Position numbers and translations under genes: made by a program
Shown here: positions 1 to 8,441 of the stretch, piece after piece
How positions within the stretch are numbered: position 1 is the first letter of the stretch
How the letters are laid out: each line of letters starts with the position of its first letter
Notes under the pieces: generated by a model
What the model saw: the letters and a program-made list of their open reading frames with translations, nothing else
Database searches by the model: none
Told to the model about the DNA's origin: nothing
From: Syntrophus sp963665935
Lineage (GTDB): Bacteria > Desulfobacterota > Syntrophia > Syntrophales > Syntrophaceae
NCBI GenBank assembly: GCA_963665935.1
Contig: OY762510.1
Location: forward strand, 2,046,001-2,110,000
Direction: 5' to 3'
DNA: 64,000 nt

Positions 1-968
1 AGAGCTTCCTGAATCAATTTTCGACCCTGCTCCGTCCGCACGACGACTTCCGATTCGCCGTGATGCCGGTCGATACCCTTGAGACCATGCGGATCACCTA
101 CAGTAATATCGGCCAGGACATTCATCTTGTCGAAACACACCCTGCACCGTGCCGGCGTAAAGGCCTTCTTGATGCGATCCCTGGAACCGTCAGGCAACAC
201 AATAGACTCCGTACCGGGAGAATCGATCACGACATTTCCTGGATATCTCGGGTATGCTTTGTTCTTGAATTCAAAATTCAGCACCTCTTTTTCTGCAAGT
301 CCTGCCTGCCTGATCAAGAAATCCATGGCACAGTATGTCAGAGCATGTTGGCAGACCAAACCGATTTTATACTTTACCTGTTCAACGAGAACCGCATCGA
401 TATCCGTCAGGGAACTCAGGCCGTGGAAATGACAGGGAAGCCCAACCAAGGCAATCGGGATGTTTTTCTTTCTGACATCGCCGAGGATATTGAGAACCGG
501 GATGGGGCAATATTTGGATTTTTGAGCGGAAAGAATCTGTTCCCGAGACTCCGCGCAAAGAACGACCGGTCGCGGCGGATTTCCGGAAACCATGGTGCTC
601 ACCACAGCAGCGCCGATTTGGCGCGTCTCCAAAAGATGCAGCAGCAAGGCGGACACAACGCCTCCACTCTGGCTGTTGGCATAAATTTCACTATCGGTAG
701 CTTTTCCAACGTAGCATTCAAGAGCAGTCCCTTCAAAGGGTGAGGATTGCAAAGTGACCAACATTTCTTTGGCGACAGAAACGCTGGGACAGACTTTGTA
801 GCAGAGTCCGCAAGCCGTGCAGCGTTCTCTGTCAATGATGGGAAAAAGATGCCCGCCTAGGGTTTCCCGATAGGAGATGGCTCCCCGTCGGCATACGGCG
901 GCACAGGCGCCACAACTGCAGCAGAGCATTCTCTCGACAACTCGTGAAATATCGTCAGTAACGTTCAT
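1..968 (-). CDS. F420H2 dehydrogenase/hydrogenase beta-subunit-like Fe-S protein (partial)
   Basis: The frame opens with ATG at 968 and stays open to the window edge (322 codons), so the C-terminus is missing. The N-terminus carries two ferredoxin-type clusters, CCSCGACAAVC and CTACGLCYKVCP. A FrhB-like N-terminal region (SQSGGVVSALLLHLLE) follows, then a FrhB-like C-terminal domain with CRVCFDKMNVLADITVGDPHG in two parts. Proteins of this family bind flavin and Fe-S clusters and oxidise or reduce F420 or related carriers. Members inside polysaccharide clusters have an unproven role. It starts 12 bp after the kinase-like gene on the same strand, so it is probably the distal part of the LPS operon. 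Family assignment is firm, substrate is unknown. Confidence 0.8.
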   Translation of the reverse strand, partial: MNVTDDISRVVERMLCCSCGACAAVCRRGAISYRETLGGHLFPIIDRERCTACGLCYKVCPSVSVAKEMLVTLQSSPFEGTALECYVGKATDSEIYANSQSGGVVSALLLHLLETRQIGAAVVSTMVSGNPPRPVVLCAESREQILSAQKSKYCPIPVLNILGDVRKKNIPIALVGLPCHFHGLSSLTDIDAVLVEQVKYKIGLVCQHALTYCAMDFLIRQAGLAEKEVLNFEFKNKAYPRYPGNVVIDSPGTESIVLPDGSRDRIKKAFTPARCRVCFDKMNVLADITVGDPHGLKGIDRHHGESEVVVRTEQGRKLIQEA

Positions 969-980
969 AAAAGTCTTCCG

Positions 981-1838
981 TCAGCGATTCTGTTTTTCAT
1001 GCGGGGGGAATGGGAGATCGCCCTCGATGCGCTGTAATGTATCGACCAGGTCGTAGAGCGTCACCCGTTGGGGATTTCTTGCTTTTTTCCTTTGATTCCG
1101 CCACCGGTGCAGTTTCTGAAAGGGTCGCCGGGTTACGCTCCGGTCGAGATATTCGAGGACATCCTGATCCCGGTAGGTGTTTTTGAAGAGTCGATACAGG
1201 GGCTTTCTTTCCTCGGGTTTCAAGTCTTCTCCCATGGAAACAAGAAGCTTGGAGATTTCCCGGCAGGCGCATTCCATCGGCTGTTCCCAGGGACGTCCCA
1301 TTTCAAAGTCGACGTGATAAAATGCCTTTTCGGCCAGAAGAATATTCTGGGTGTTGGCATCGATATGAAAGAGAAAAGTGTCTTTCGTCCGAAAGGCAAG
1401 GGCATGCCGCCTGAAAAGATCTTCAAAAAATTCCCCCATGATCTCCCTGGATGAAGCATAACCGTTACGGAGAATCGCCCGCAGGGTGACCCCTTCAACG
1501 AAGGTCGTGCAGAGATGCGGTATCTCTTCGTATTCCGGAAAGGGAGAGGCGAGAAGGTGCGGAACACAGAAGCCCATTTCGCTCCAGGATTTCAGGTAGG
1601 CCTCTTCATAATCTTTCCGCTTCCGCGGGGACAGGTATTCGATCGGCTGGCGCATTCCGATCCGATTCAGCAGCGTCCGGATTTCATACAGAAAACGAGG
1701 CTTCTTCGGGCCGTAGACCTTCACAAACACCCATTGATCATTGAAAGGAATCCGAAAAGCCTCATTGCTGTGAAGGGACTTCAAGGCGTAAGAGGCCAGC
1801 CGGCTCAGGAAATCACGTCTCTGATTTCTGGAAGACAT
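981..1838 (-). CDS. LPS kinase-like protein (protein-kinase fold)
   Basis: The 285-residue product has the catalytic-loop pattern HIDANTQNILL (Asp and Asn of HxDxxxxN) followed by HVDFEMG in the place of the DFG metal-binding motif. This is the arrangement of RIO/Kdo-kinase-like proteins that phosphorylate LPS core sugars. The N-terminus is basic and contains FVKVYGPKKPRF, with a lysine where the ATP-binding lysine is expected. Its first 26 bases overlap the end of the upstream methyltransferase gene, so translation is probably coupled. A sugar-kinase role in LPS-core assembly is inferred from fold and neighbours. The acceptor is unknown, and DFE in place of DFG could alter activity. Confidence 0.65.
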   Translation of the reverse strand: MSSRNQRRDFLSRLASYALKSLHSNEAFRIPFNDQWVFVKVYGPKKPRFLYEIRTLLNRIGMRQPIEYLSPRKRKDYEEAYLKSWSEMGFCVPHLLASPFPEYEEIPHLCTTFVEGVTLRAILRNGYASSREIMGEFFEDLFRRHALAFRTKDTFLFHIDANTQNILLAEKAFYHVDFEMGRPWEQPMECACREISKLLVSMGEDLKPEERKPLYRLFKNTYRDQDVLEYLDRSVTRRPFQKLHRWRNQRKKARNPQRVTLYDLVDTLQRIEGDLPFPPHEKQNR

Positions 1839-2457
1839 AGATGAGGTCCTGACTGAATACCGTGGGCCAGATTTTGGCCCGGATCGTTTTTTTGGGGGTG
1901 GTCAGCTGACGGAGGACAAATCCCTGCTCGACGACCATCTTCTCAAAGGTCGGTCCTGTCTGGAAATTAACATGGGCGCCGGAGATCGGGGGAAACTTGC
2001 CGAAGAGAAATTTCAACCGGTGATGATAATAGCAGATATTCGGGATAACGCCGATAAACCAGCCGTTCCGGCTGAGGTTTTTTCTCACATGCCCCAGAAA
2101 ACCGACGGGGTCTGCAAGATGGTGGATGATTCTGCTGGCGATGATCAGATCCAGCGGCGGATTAAAGAGAGGTAGTCCATTGTTGAGGTCCCAGATCCGG
2201 ATGCGGGAGGTGTCAAAGGTGTATAGACTGAAAACCTTTTCCGAGATTTCAAGTCCGTATGTCTCGTAAAATCCGGAGAGCTCCTTGAAAACATGGCCCG
2301 GTCCGACGCCGCAATCCAGAACCCGCGCTTTTTCTTTCCCGAGGACCCCTTCGACGACTTCAACAATCTTTCGGTGGACGTCCGTATATTGATAATGTTT
2401 CCTTTCAATTCGATCGTCCCAATAATCATTATAATCGGAAATGCCCGGCTTGCCCAT
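1813..2457 (-). CDS. class I SAM-dependent methyltransferase
   Basis: The 214-residue protein contains VLDCGVGPGHVFKEL, the glycine-rich SAM-binding loop of class I methyltransferases, followed by an acidic residue at the end of beta 2 (YGLEISEK) and the segment LDLIIASRIIHHLADPVGFL, typical of Methyltransf_11/12-type enzymes. It lies 2 bp after the CgeB-like gene and overlaps the kinase-like gene by 26 bp, so it belongs to the LPS/glycan operon. A glycan or lipid methyl acceptor is likely from context but cannot be read from sequence. Confidence 0.75.
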   Translation of the reverse strand: MGKPGISDYNDYWDDRIERKHYQYTDVHRKIVEVVEGVLGKEKARVLDCGVGPGHVFKELSGFYETYGLEISEKVFSLYTFDTSRIRIWDLNNGLPLFNPPLDLIIASRIIHHLADPVGFLGHVRKNLSRNGWFIGVIPNICYYHHRLKFLFGKFPPISGAHVNFQTGPTFEKMVVEQGFVLRQLTTPKKTIRAKIWPTVFSQDLIYVFQKSET

Positions 2458-2459
2458 CG

Positions 2460-3467
2460 CTACTCCTGATCCTTTTCTGTAATCCAGTCAAATATCTTTT
2501 TCATCTGCTGTCTGTAGGTATAGTGTGTGAGGACTTTCTTCTGTCCCGCTGCAGCAATGCCTTTTCTTCGCTCGTCATCTTTAAGATAGAAATTCACCTT
2601 TTCGAGTAATTCATCATCGGAATCGAAAACCTCAACCTCTTTGCCGATTTCAAAGGCGGATTCGATTCCCGGGGTCTTTCTGCCGAGATAGAAACCGCCG
2701 CAACCGGCAACGGCAAAGATCCGGTTGCTGAGGTAACGGCCTGATATCGGGATGTCCGCGTCCTGTCCGATGAAGATTTTGACATTTTTAACGATGTCGG
2801 TGAAATCTTCCATATAGGCTTCTTTCCCCGCCCAGGCCCGATGGACCCCGCCGAGGAAATAGGGGAGGTTCTTCCACTGCCTGGAGAGGCGTGGCCCCCA
2901 CCATTTGATGTCCACGGAATTTTTTCTTAAAAGCATGACCTGTTCACAGCGTTTTTTATAGATCGGATAGCCCATGGAGCCGATCATGGCCGCTTCGGCA
3001 TAGCCGATGTCCCTTCCGCCCGATTCCCGGCCGGAAATGCGGAAGAACTCCGGCGCAAAACCCTGGTGTATCCATCGGGTGTTCTTGACGCCGTTCCGGG
3101 AGAAAAATATCTGTATGTCCTCCGTATTGGTAACGACGAAATCATGGGCCTTTGCGAAGGGCAGCATCCAGTCTTCCAGAACACTCGTTGTCAGCCAGAG
3201 GATCGTGGTGCAGCCCTTCTGCTTGAAATCCTCGATCAACGGGATAGACAGTCGTTCTCCCTTCAAGGTGAGGATATATCCCGGTTTCCTGCTCTCAACG
3301 ATCTCCTTCAACTCGTTTTCAGAGGACTCATGCGAACGGTAGTCATAACCAATCACGTCATAGCCAAGTTGCCGCATCCCGGCGATCATGTACCGGCCCG
3401 AATTGAGCGGCTGATCGATGGGACCGCAGAAAAGCACGGTTTTATTCCCCGATCTGCATCGTGTCAT
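2460..3467 (-). CDS. CgeB-like glycosyltransferase
   Basis: The 335-residue protein resembles the CgeB/DUF3880-type glycosyltransferases, which have a GT-B fold. The N-terminus VLFCGPIDQPLNSGRYM is followed by a Rossmann-like half. The second half has the conserved block where the transferase recognises the donor: RYLSNRIFAVAGCGGFYLG, then a short helix and EVFDSDDELLEKVNFYLKD, ending in helices with YTYRQQMKKIF. The ATG overlaps the stop of the upstream P-loop gene (3464-3467), which suggests translational coupling. Role in outer-core or O-glycan transfer is inferred from position. Confidence 0.65.
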   Translation of the reverse strand: MTRCRSGNKTVLFCGPIDQPLNSGRYMIAGMRQLGYDVIGYDYRSHESSENELKEIVESRKPGYILTLKGERLSIPLIEDFKQKGCTTILWLTTSVLEDWMLPFAKAHDFVVTNTEDIQIFFSRNGVKNTRWIHQGFAPEFFRISGRESGGRDIGYAEAAMIGSMGYPIYKKRCEQVMLLRKNSVDIKWWGPRLSRQWKNLPYFLGGVHRAWAGKEAYMEDFTDIVKNVKIFIGQDADIPISGRYLSNRIFAVAGCGGFYLGRKTPGIESAFEIGKEVEVFDSDDELLEKVNFYLKDDERRKGIAAAGQKKVLTHYTYRQQMKKIFDWITEKDQE

Positions 3468-4051
3468 AGGGAAAGACCTCGGCGTACTCTCCAGAAGAGG
3501 TCCCAGAGAAAAGAGATGCGGTTATCGTGGATCAGCGTCATCGTCAGGTTGGCGGAAAAGGGCTGTTCAACGGGGAGGGTCGTCTTCTTCTGCTGGATTT
3601 CGAATTTTTCCGGATGTCTCCTTTCTCTCTTCCTTAGTCTCGATAATCTCCTGGGTTCGGAAACGGCAAGATTGACCAGGATATCCGCGGAATCCATGAA
3701 GCGGCTGGGAACCCAGTTGGAAAAGATCACGACCTTGCAGTCCAGGGCAGCCAGAAAATCCTTCCAGAGATCTTTGCGAAGGGGCAATTTTTTCCAGTTC
3801 AGCTTCCAGAAAGACGTCGTATAGAGAGTGTTGTCATCGATGACCACGAGATCTTTTTTCCCCAGGTGGCCGAACCCAAGCCGGACAAAATCTTTTACAA
3901 AAACGGTCTTCCCGCTGCCCGGAAGTCCTGCAACGGCGACGACGATCTTCGGAGAGGACAGAAGAAGATTCTCCACTTCCCGGCGAAGCCGTTCCAGCCC
4001 TTTTATCCCGTCCATCGTGCCGATATCCCTTTCCTGAATTTCCCTTGTCAT
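3464..4051 (-). CDS. P-loop NTPase/kinase-like protein in LPS operon
   Basis: The 195-residue protein has a clear Walker A motif, AGLPGSGKTVFVKD (residues about 41-54), and a possible Walker B strand (DLVVIDDN). The C-terminal third is rich in Arg/Lys (RRLSRLRKRERRHPEKF) and looks like an adenylate-kinase-type lid. It sits between the heptosyltransferase-like gene (17 bp gap) and the CgeB-like gene (4-bp overlap). A small-molecule or sugar kinase is plausible. The plus-strand gene at 7470 has a closely similar Walker A (GLPGSGKTVF), so the two may be distant paralogues. No specific function can be named. Confidence 0.6.
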   Translation of the reverse strand: MTREIQERDIGTMDGIKGLERLRREVENLLLSSPKIVVAVAGLPGSGKTVFVKDFVRLGFGHLGKKDLVVIDDNTLYTTSFWKLNWKKLPLRKDLWKDFLAALDCKVVIFSNWVPSRFMDSADILVNLAVSEPRRLSRLRKRERRHPEKFEIQQKKTTLPVEQPFSANLTMTLIHDNRISFLWDLFWRVRRGLSL

Positions 4052-4067
4052 AGGACCTCTTTCTCTG

Positions 4068-5147
4068 TCAAGGGTTTAAGGCGCGCTGCCGGGATATCTG
4101 GCCCAGCTTGTTTTCTACGGCCAGGAGGACTTCATCGGGGGTCAGTTCCGTCAGGCACCGACTTTCCCCGCCATCGTTCCGGCAACCCTTTTTGCCGCAG
4201 GGGACGCAATCCCAATTTTTCTGAACGATGACCTGCCCCTCGCCCCAAGGCCCCCACCGCCAGGGTCGTGACGGGCCGAAGATGGCCAGGACAGGCGTGC
4301 CCACGGCGGCGGCCATGTGCATGGGACCCGAGTCTATGCCGATAAATAGAAGGGCCTTGGACAGCAGGGCTGCGGTTTGCTTCAGCGATAATTTCCCGCC
4401 GAGGTCCAGGGGAGGGCACTTCGCCAGATCGCAGATTTTCCGGTTCAGGCGGAATTCCTCTTCATCTTTTCCGCAGATCAGGATGGTCCGGATCGCCTTC
4501 TTCTCAGTCAGATAATCGCAGAGCGCGGCGTAACCTTCCGCAGTCCATACTTTGTGAATCGCCGTGGATGTAGGATGCACAACGACATAGGGAAGATTAC
4601 CGGAAACGCCGTTGCTTTTCAGGATGTCTTCGCAGGCGCTTTGATCCTGAGGACTCCAGTAAAGCATCGGCTTAGTCGGCAGGAAGGAGCATCCCAAAGC
4701 TCTTGCCATTTCCAGATGCTTCTCGATGACATGAAGATTCTTGCTTACGGGAATCAGGTCTGTCAATAAAAGTTTGAGATGAAGCCGCTTCTCTTTTCTA
4801 GGTCTATAGGCAAACCGTCTTCTTGCACCGCTGAGCCAGGCAAGAACTGCTGCCCGGTCACTGTGGGTCAGTTCAAGGGCTATATCGAAGTGCAAATTCC
4901 GAATTTCTTTTATTAGCTGGAACTGCTTTTGGAAATCCGTTAAGAGTCGTGAATCCCTTTCAATGGTCAAAATCTTATCTATGGCGGGATTTTTCGTCAA
5001 CATGTCTTCCGTTCCCCTGTTGACAACCGCGGCGATGAAGGCATCGGGATACCGGGATCTCAGCGTGTCAAATACCGGGGTGGTGAGGAGGACATCCCCG
5101 AGGTATCGCAACTTGATGACGAGAATGCGAGGAGAACCGTCAATCAT
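4068..5147 (-). CDS. waaF: LPS heptosyltransferase-type glycosyltransferase (GT9)
   Basis: The 359-residue protein is a glycosyltransferase family 9 member: N-terminal ILVIKLRYLGDVLLTTPVF and C-terminal DSGPMHMAAAVGTPV followed by AIFGPSRPWRWGPW. GT9 enzymes transfer ADP-heptose to the LPS inner core at the cytoplasmic face of the inner membrane. Length is normal for WaaF/WaaC/WaaQ. The gene overlaps the upstream GT4 gene by 8 bp. Which heptose it adds cannot be decided here, so the symbol is tentative; WaaQ-type heptosyltransferase III is the main alternative. Confidence 0.8.
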   Translation of the reverse strand: MIDGSPRILVIKLRYLGDVLLTTPVFDTLRSRYPDAFIAAVVNRGTEDMLTKNPAIDKILTIERDSRLLTDFQKQFQLIKEIRNLHFDIALELTHSDRAAVLAWLSGARRRFAYRPRKEKRLHLKLLLTDLIPVSKNLHVIEKHLEMARALGCSFLPTKPMLYWSPQDQSACEDILKSNGVSGNLPYVVVHPTSTAIHKVWTAEGYAALCDYLTEKKAIRTILICGKDEEEFRLNRKICDLAKCPPLDLGGKLSLKQTAALLSKALLFIGIDSGPMHMAAAVGTPVLAIFGPSRPWRWGPWGEGQVIVQKNWDCVPCGKKGCRNDGGESRCLTELTPDEVLLAVENKLGQISRQRALNP

Positions 5148-6324
5148 TACGGGTTCCCTCCCCGGACAGGCCTTTTTCGTTCAGGACGATTCTGTATAAA
5201 GCCAGAACCTGGTCAATGTGATTCTCCCAGGTTAGTCGATCCAGAATCCCGCGATTGGCCTCGGCCACCCCGCTGCCGGAAATGGCCAATCCTCGCCGGA
5301 TCTTCGCCGCGATTTCCACCGGGTCGAGAGGATCCTCGATGACATAGCCGTTTTCTCCCTCGAGAAGAACCTCCGAAGCCCCGTTGATCCGGGAGGTGAC
5401 GACGGGCAGGCCTGCCGCCATGGCTTCAATGCACACGTTGCTGAAAGGTTCATAAATCGTCGGGAAGACAAAGAGGTCAGCCCCCTGATAGTATGGAACC
5501 ACGTCGGAAATGGGGCCTGTAAAGGTGGCGGCCTTCTCGATCCCCAGATTTTTTGCCAGGCGTTTATAGGGGGCCAGCCTGTCCTTTCCCACCACCAGAA
5601 GGTGAACGGGGGAGGGGAGAAGGGCCAGGGCCTTCAGGGTCGCCGTTAACCCTTTCCGCTTGAATCCGGAGCCGACGAAGAGAAGAAGGGGCGTATCCTG
5701 TTTCAGTCCGAATTGCCGAAGCAGCTTTTCCCTCTTTTCCTGTCTTCGCTCGCAGCGGAAGCGCTTTGAATCGACGGGGGAATAAATGACGGAAATCTTT
5801 TCTTCCGGAACCCCGTACAGATCGATGATCTCCTTCTTCCCTCGCCGGGAGTTGGTCATGACGGCCCGGCAGCCCTTTTCGCTGAAGATCTGTTTTTCGA
5901 TCCAGAGAAGGGTCCTGTGCAGCGGATTGAGCCGGTGCAGGATAGCTTTGCCGGGCGGGTCAATCTTCCGGCGCTGGGCGAGCCATTCCTTGTGGCAGCC
6001 GTCTCCGGCCCGGTAGATATCCTGATAAAGCGTCCGCTCGAAACTGTGAATGATGTCGTAACGGCCCCGTTGCAGCATTTTGCGAACGTTCTGGGCGAAG
6101 CTCAGGATCTGCAGGAAAGAGGGGCCTTTCAAGACGGAAACCCGGCGGAGAACAGGGCGGGAGGGGGAAACTCCTGCGTCGCCGTTATGATTCCGGGTTT
6201 TCCAGGTGCGGGCGAAGATTTCGATCTCGTGCCCCCGCAGGGCAAGATTTTCAGCCAGAGAGGCCACATAACGTTCCGCCCCGCCGAAATCGGTATATTT
6301 CTCTCGAATCAGGGCGATCTTCAT
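5140..6324 (-). CDS. GT4 glycosyltransferase, WaaG-like
   Basis: The 394-residue protein starts with IREKYTDFGGAERYVASL, the pattern of WaaG-type LPS glucosyltransferases, and has the GT4 C-terminal signature FPTIYEPFSNVCIEAMAAG with the paired glutamates that contact the nucleotide-sugar donor. LLFVGSGFKRKGL is the usual start of the second Rossmann domain. It overlaps its neighbours at both ends (4 bp and 8 bp). It very probably adds a hexose to the LPS core, the exact donor and linkage being unknown. Confidence 0.8.
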   Translation of the reverse strand: MKIALIREKYTDFGGAERYVASLAENLALRGHEIEIFARTWKTRNHNGDAGVSPSRPVLRRVSVLKGPSFLQILSFAQNVRKMLQRGRYDIIHSFERTLYQDIYRAGDGCHKEWLAQRRKIDPPGKAILHRLNPLHRTLLWIEKQIFSEKGCRAVMTNSRRGKKEIIDLYGVPEEKISVIYSPVDSKRFRCERRQEKREKLLRQFGLKQDTPLLLFVGSGFKRKGLTATLKALALLPSPVHLLVVGKDRLAPYKRLAKNLGIEKAATFTGPISDVVPYYQGADLFVFPTIYEPFSNVCIEAMAAGLPVVTSRINGASEVLLEGENGYVIEDPLDPVEIAAKIRRGLAISGSGVAEANRGILDRLTWENHIDQVLALYRIVLNEKGLSGEGTRND

Positions 6325-7079
6325 TGCCAGAGGTTCTTCCCCTGTTTTTTCTTTAATTCTTCCTCAAGGAGAAAGGCATATTTCAAAAAGGTATAGATGC
6401 CCTCGAATCTGGCGGCAAGAAAGCTGCGATACCCGTCCCGGATGCCGCCCCGGAGCAAGACCTTGACAAAGGCCCAGCAGGGGTTGAAGAAGAGATTGAT
6501 AAAACGGAAGCGTTTTCCTTCCCTGTGCATGAGAACCGCCGATTGTTCCGCATAACGGACGAGCCGCAGCATCTGATCCTTCAGGCCTTTGTAGGAGTAA
6601 TGATGCAGGTCCCCCCGAAGCCGGCCGATTTTTCCCTCGCAGACGACCTTTTCGTGGATTTCCCCCTGGAACAGGCCCTTCCCCTTGCGGTAGAGACGGA
6701 GACGCCATTCGGGATGCCAGACATGATCGAGGAAGTCCCCCAGATAGTAAGTCTTCCGGTTGAGTTCCCACCCGTCGAACTGCTTTCCCCGGAGGGCCTC
6801 TTTTATGGAAGTGCGCAACGTTTCGGAAACTTCCTCGTCGGCGTCGAGCATCAGAATATAGTCCCTTTCGGCAAGGCCGGCCGCGAAATTCTTCTGCGCG
6901 GCAAAGCCCAGCCAGTCCTGGTGCGTTACCTTTGCCCCGAGGGCACGGGCGATTTCGACCGTCCGGTCGCTGGAGCCGGAGTCCACCAAGATAATCTCAG
7001 CTGCGATGTCCCGGACGCTTTCGATGCAGCGGGCGATATTGTTTTCTTCATTTTTGGTGATGATGACGGCGGACAGCAT
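6321..7079 (-). CDS. GT2 glycosyltransferase, WaaE/KdtX-like
   Basis: The 252-residue protein has the GT2 N-terminus LSAVIITKNEENNIARCIES, the VDSGSSDRT loop and the metal/nucleotide-binding DADEE sequence (MLDADEEVSETL). KNFAAGLAERDYILML and the WHPEWRLRLYRKGKG segment fit the WaaE/KdtX group, which adds a beta-glucose to inner-core heptose. A hydrophobic or amphipathic C-terminal helix follows. It is the first gene of the operon that runs leftward to the window edge, and its stop overlaps the next start. Confidence 0.8.
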   Translation of the reverse strand: MLSAVIITKNEENNIARCIESVRDIAAEIILVDSGSSDRTVEIARALGAKVTHQDWLGFAAQKNFAAGLAERDYILMLDADEEVSETLRTSIKEALRGKQFDGWELNRKTYYLGDFLDHVWHPEWRLRLYRKGKGLFQGEIHEKVVCEGKIGRLRGDLHHYSYKGLKDQMLRLVRYAEQSAVLMHREGKRFRFINLFFNPCWAFVKVLLRGGIRDGYRSFLAARFEGIYTFLKYAFLLEEELKKKQGKNLWQ

Positions 7080-7247
7080 GCTCTGACGAGTCGGTTACCT
7101 TCCCGAAATAAGTTAAAATTATTGCCGCAGACATTAGGACATATTCTCGCTTCAAGTCAAGAAATGTCTCAAGACCCGTTCATTTTGAAACATTTACAGG
7201 AACAGGTCTGCTCCGCCGGATCGTGCAACCGCCCTTGTGAATTTATA

Positions 7248-7276
7248 TTGACAAAAGTTTATACCTATCCTAGATA
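7248..7276 (+). promoter_or_regulatory. sigma70-type promoter
   Basis: TTGACA at 7248-7253 and TAGATA at 7271-7276 are separated by exactly 17 bases. The site lies about 190 bp before the P-loop gene start at 7470 in the divergent intergenic region, and would give a long leader of about 185 nt. Confidence 0.6.
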
Positions 7277-7469
7277 GCGACCGTGTCATATTGCTAGGAA
7301 TAAAACTTCGAAACCATTCAAAGTTATCTTATCTCTTCAACGTATCTTTTCATAAAAGGCACAATTAAAGACAATATCGGTTCGATTGATTTTAGGCAAT
7401 GCGGGCCTCAGTATTCAATACCTAATACCGCTTTCTCAAGTTCAGTGGTCTGATGAAAAAATAAATGCC

Positions 7470-8267
7470 ATGGGTATATATGCCGAGATGATAGGACTTC
7501 CGGGGTCGGGGAAGACGGTTTTTTACAATGAAGCCATACGGCACATGGAAAAATCTGGTGTCAGGGTTTTCAATTGGAAAAATGGACCTCTGGAACGCTG
7601 GCTTCTTTCACTGTACTTGAATAAATACGAACCTTTTCGATGGACCGGAAGCCTGAAAAATCTCTTAACTTCATTGAATGATCGCCTTGATGTGGTATTT
7701 TCCAGATCGTCACGCTATGAATCCGCCCTGCTGAGATCATTTTTATATTCATACACGGAACTGGTGGCGTTCATTTTGAGTATCCTCATCAGACGCGGTT
7801 TTCCCCCCTGGGAAAAGGAACTCGTTCTGGGACGATACTTAGACAGTTTTATTCACTTTCAGGCCTCACAGGCGGTGATGGATAAGGGCGATGTCATCTT
7901 GACGGATCCCGGATTGATTCAACGCGGCATAGTATTGCTGGGATACGGAAGTTCGGAGGTGGAAGAGAGCGACTTATGTGATTATCTCAGGCGGATACCC
8001 CTACCCGATGTCTTGATTTCCGTTCGGGTTTCGCCGGAAGTCTGTTTGAAGAGAATGCAGAAGCGCAGTTTCCCCCGCAGATTATGTGGATTGAGTGAAC
8101 AGGAGGTCATGTCTTCGCTTGATGTATGCCAAGAATATCAGTACATTGCGGAGAAGGAAATGCAACGGCGCGGCGTAGCACTCATAGAAATGGAGAACAA
8201 GGGAGAGTTGAGGGCCTCTATTGAGCAGCTGCACGCTGGTCTAAATCGGGTGGTACATGTTTCATGA
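7470..8267 (+). CDS. P-loop NTPase of unknown function
   Basis: I start this at ATG 7470 (MGIYAEMIGLPGSGKTVFYN), because the Walker A loop then sits at the usual distance from the N-terminus; an upstream TTG at 7386 is also in frame. The product (265 residues) has Walker A GLPGSGKT, a segment DVILTDPGLIQRG that could be Walker B, and an Arg-rich lid region (CLKRMQKRSFPRRL) as in nucleotide- or small-molecule kinases. It lies head-to-head with the LPS operon and upstream of a methyltransferase. Function unrecognised; glycan modification is only suggested by context. Confidence 0.65.
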   Translation: MGIYAEMIGLPGSGKTVFYNEAIRHMEKSGVRVFNWKNGPLERWLLSLYLNKYEPFRWTGSLKNLLTSLNDRLDVVFSRSSRYESALLRSFLYSYTELVAFILSILIRRGFPPWEKELVLGRYLDSFIHFQASQAVMDKGDVILTDPGLIQRGIVLLGYGSSEVEESDLCDYLRRIPLPDVLISVRVSPEVCLKRMQKRSFPRRLCGLSEQEVMSSLDVCQEYQYIAEKEMQRRGVALIEMENKGELRASIEQLHAGLNRVVHVS

Positions 8268-8441
8268 AACCATTTTTCTTTCGACACACGCCTGAGACCT
8301 CACGCGCTGCCGATGCGATGGATAATGTCCGTTGCATGAATTTATGGGATACTCTTCTGAACGATCGACATAGTGAATAGATGAATGTGCAGGGTAAAAA
8401 ATACTGTCAATTCTACTCTGTTGCAGGTCAGGGATGAAGGA

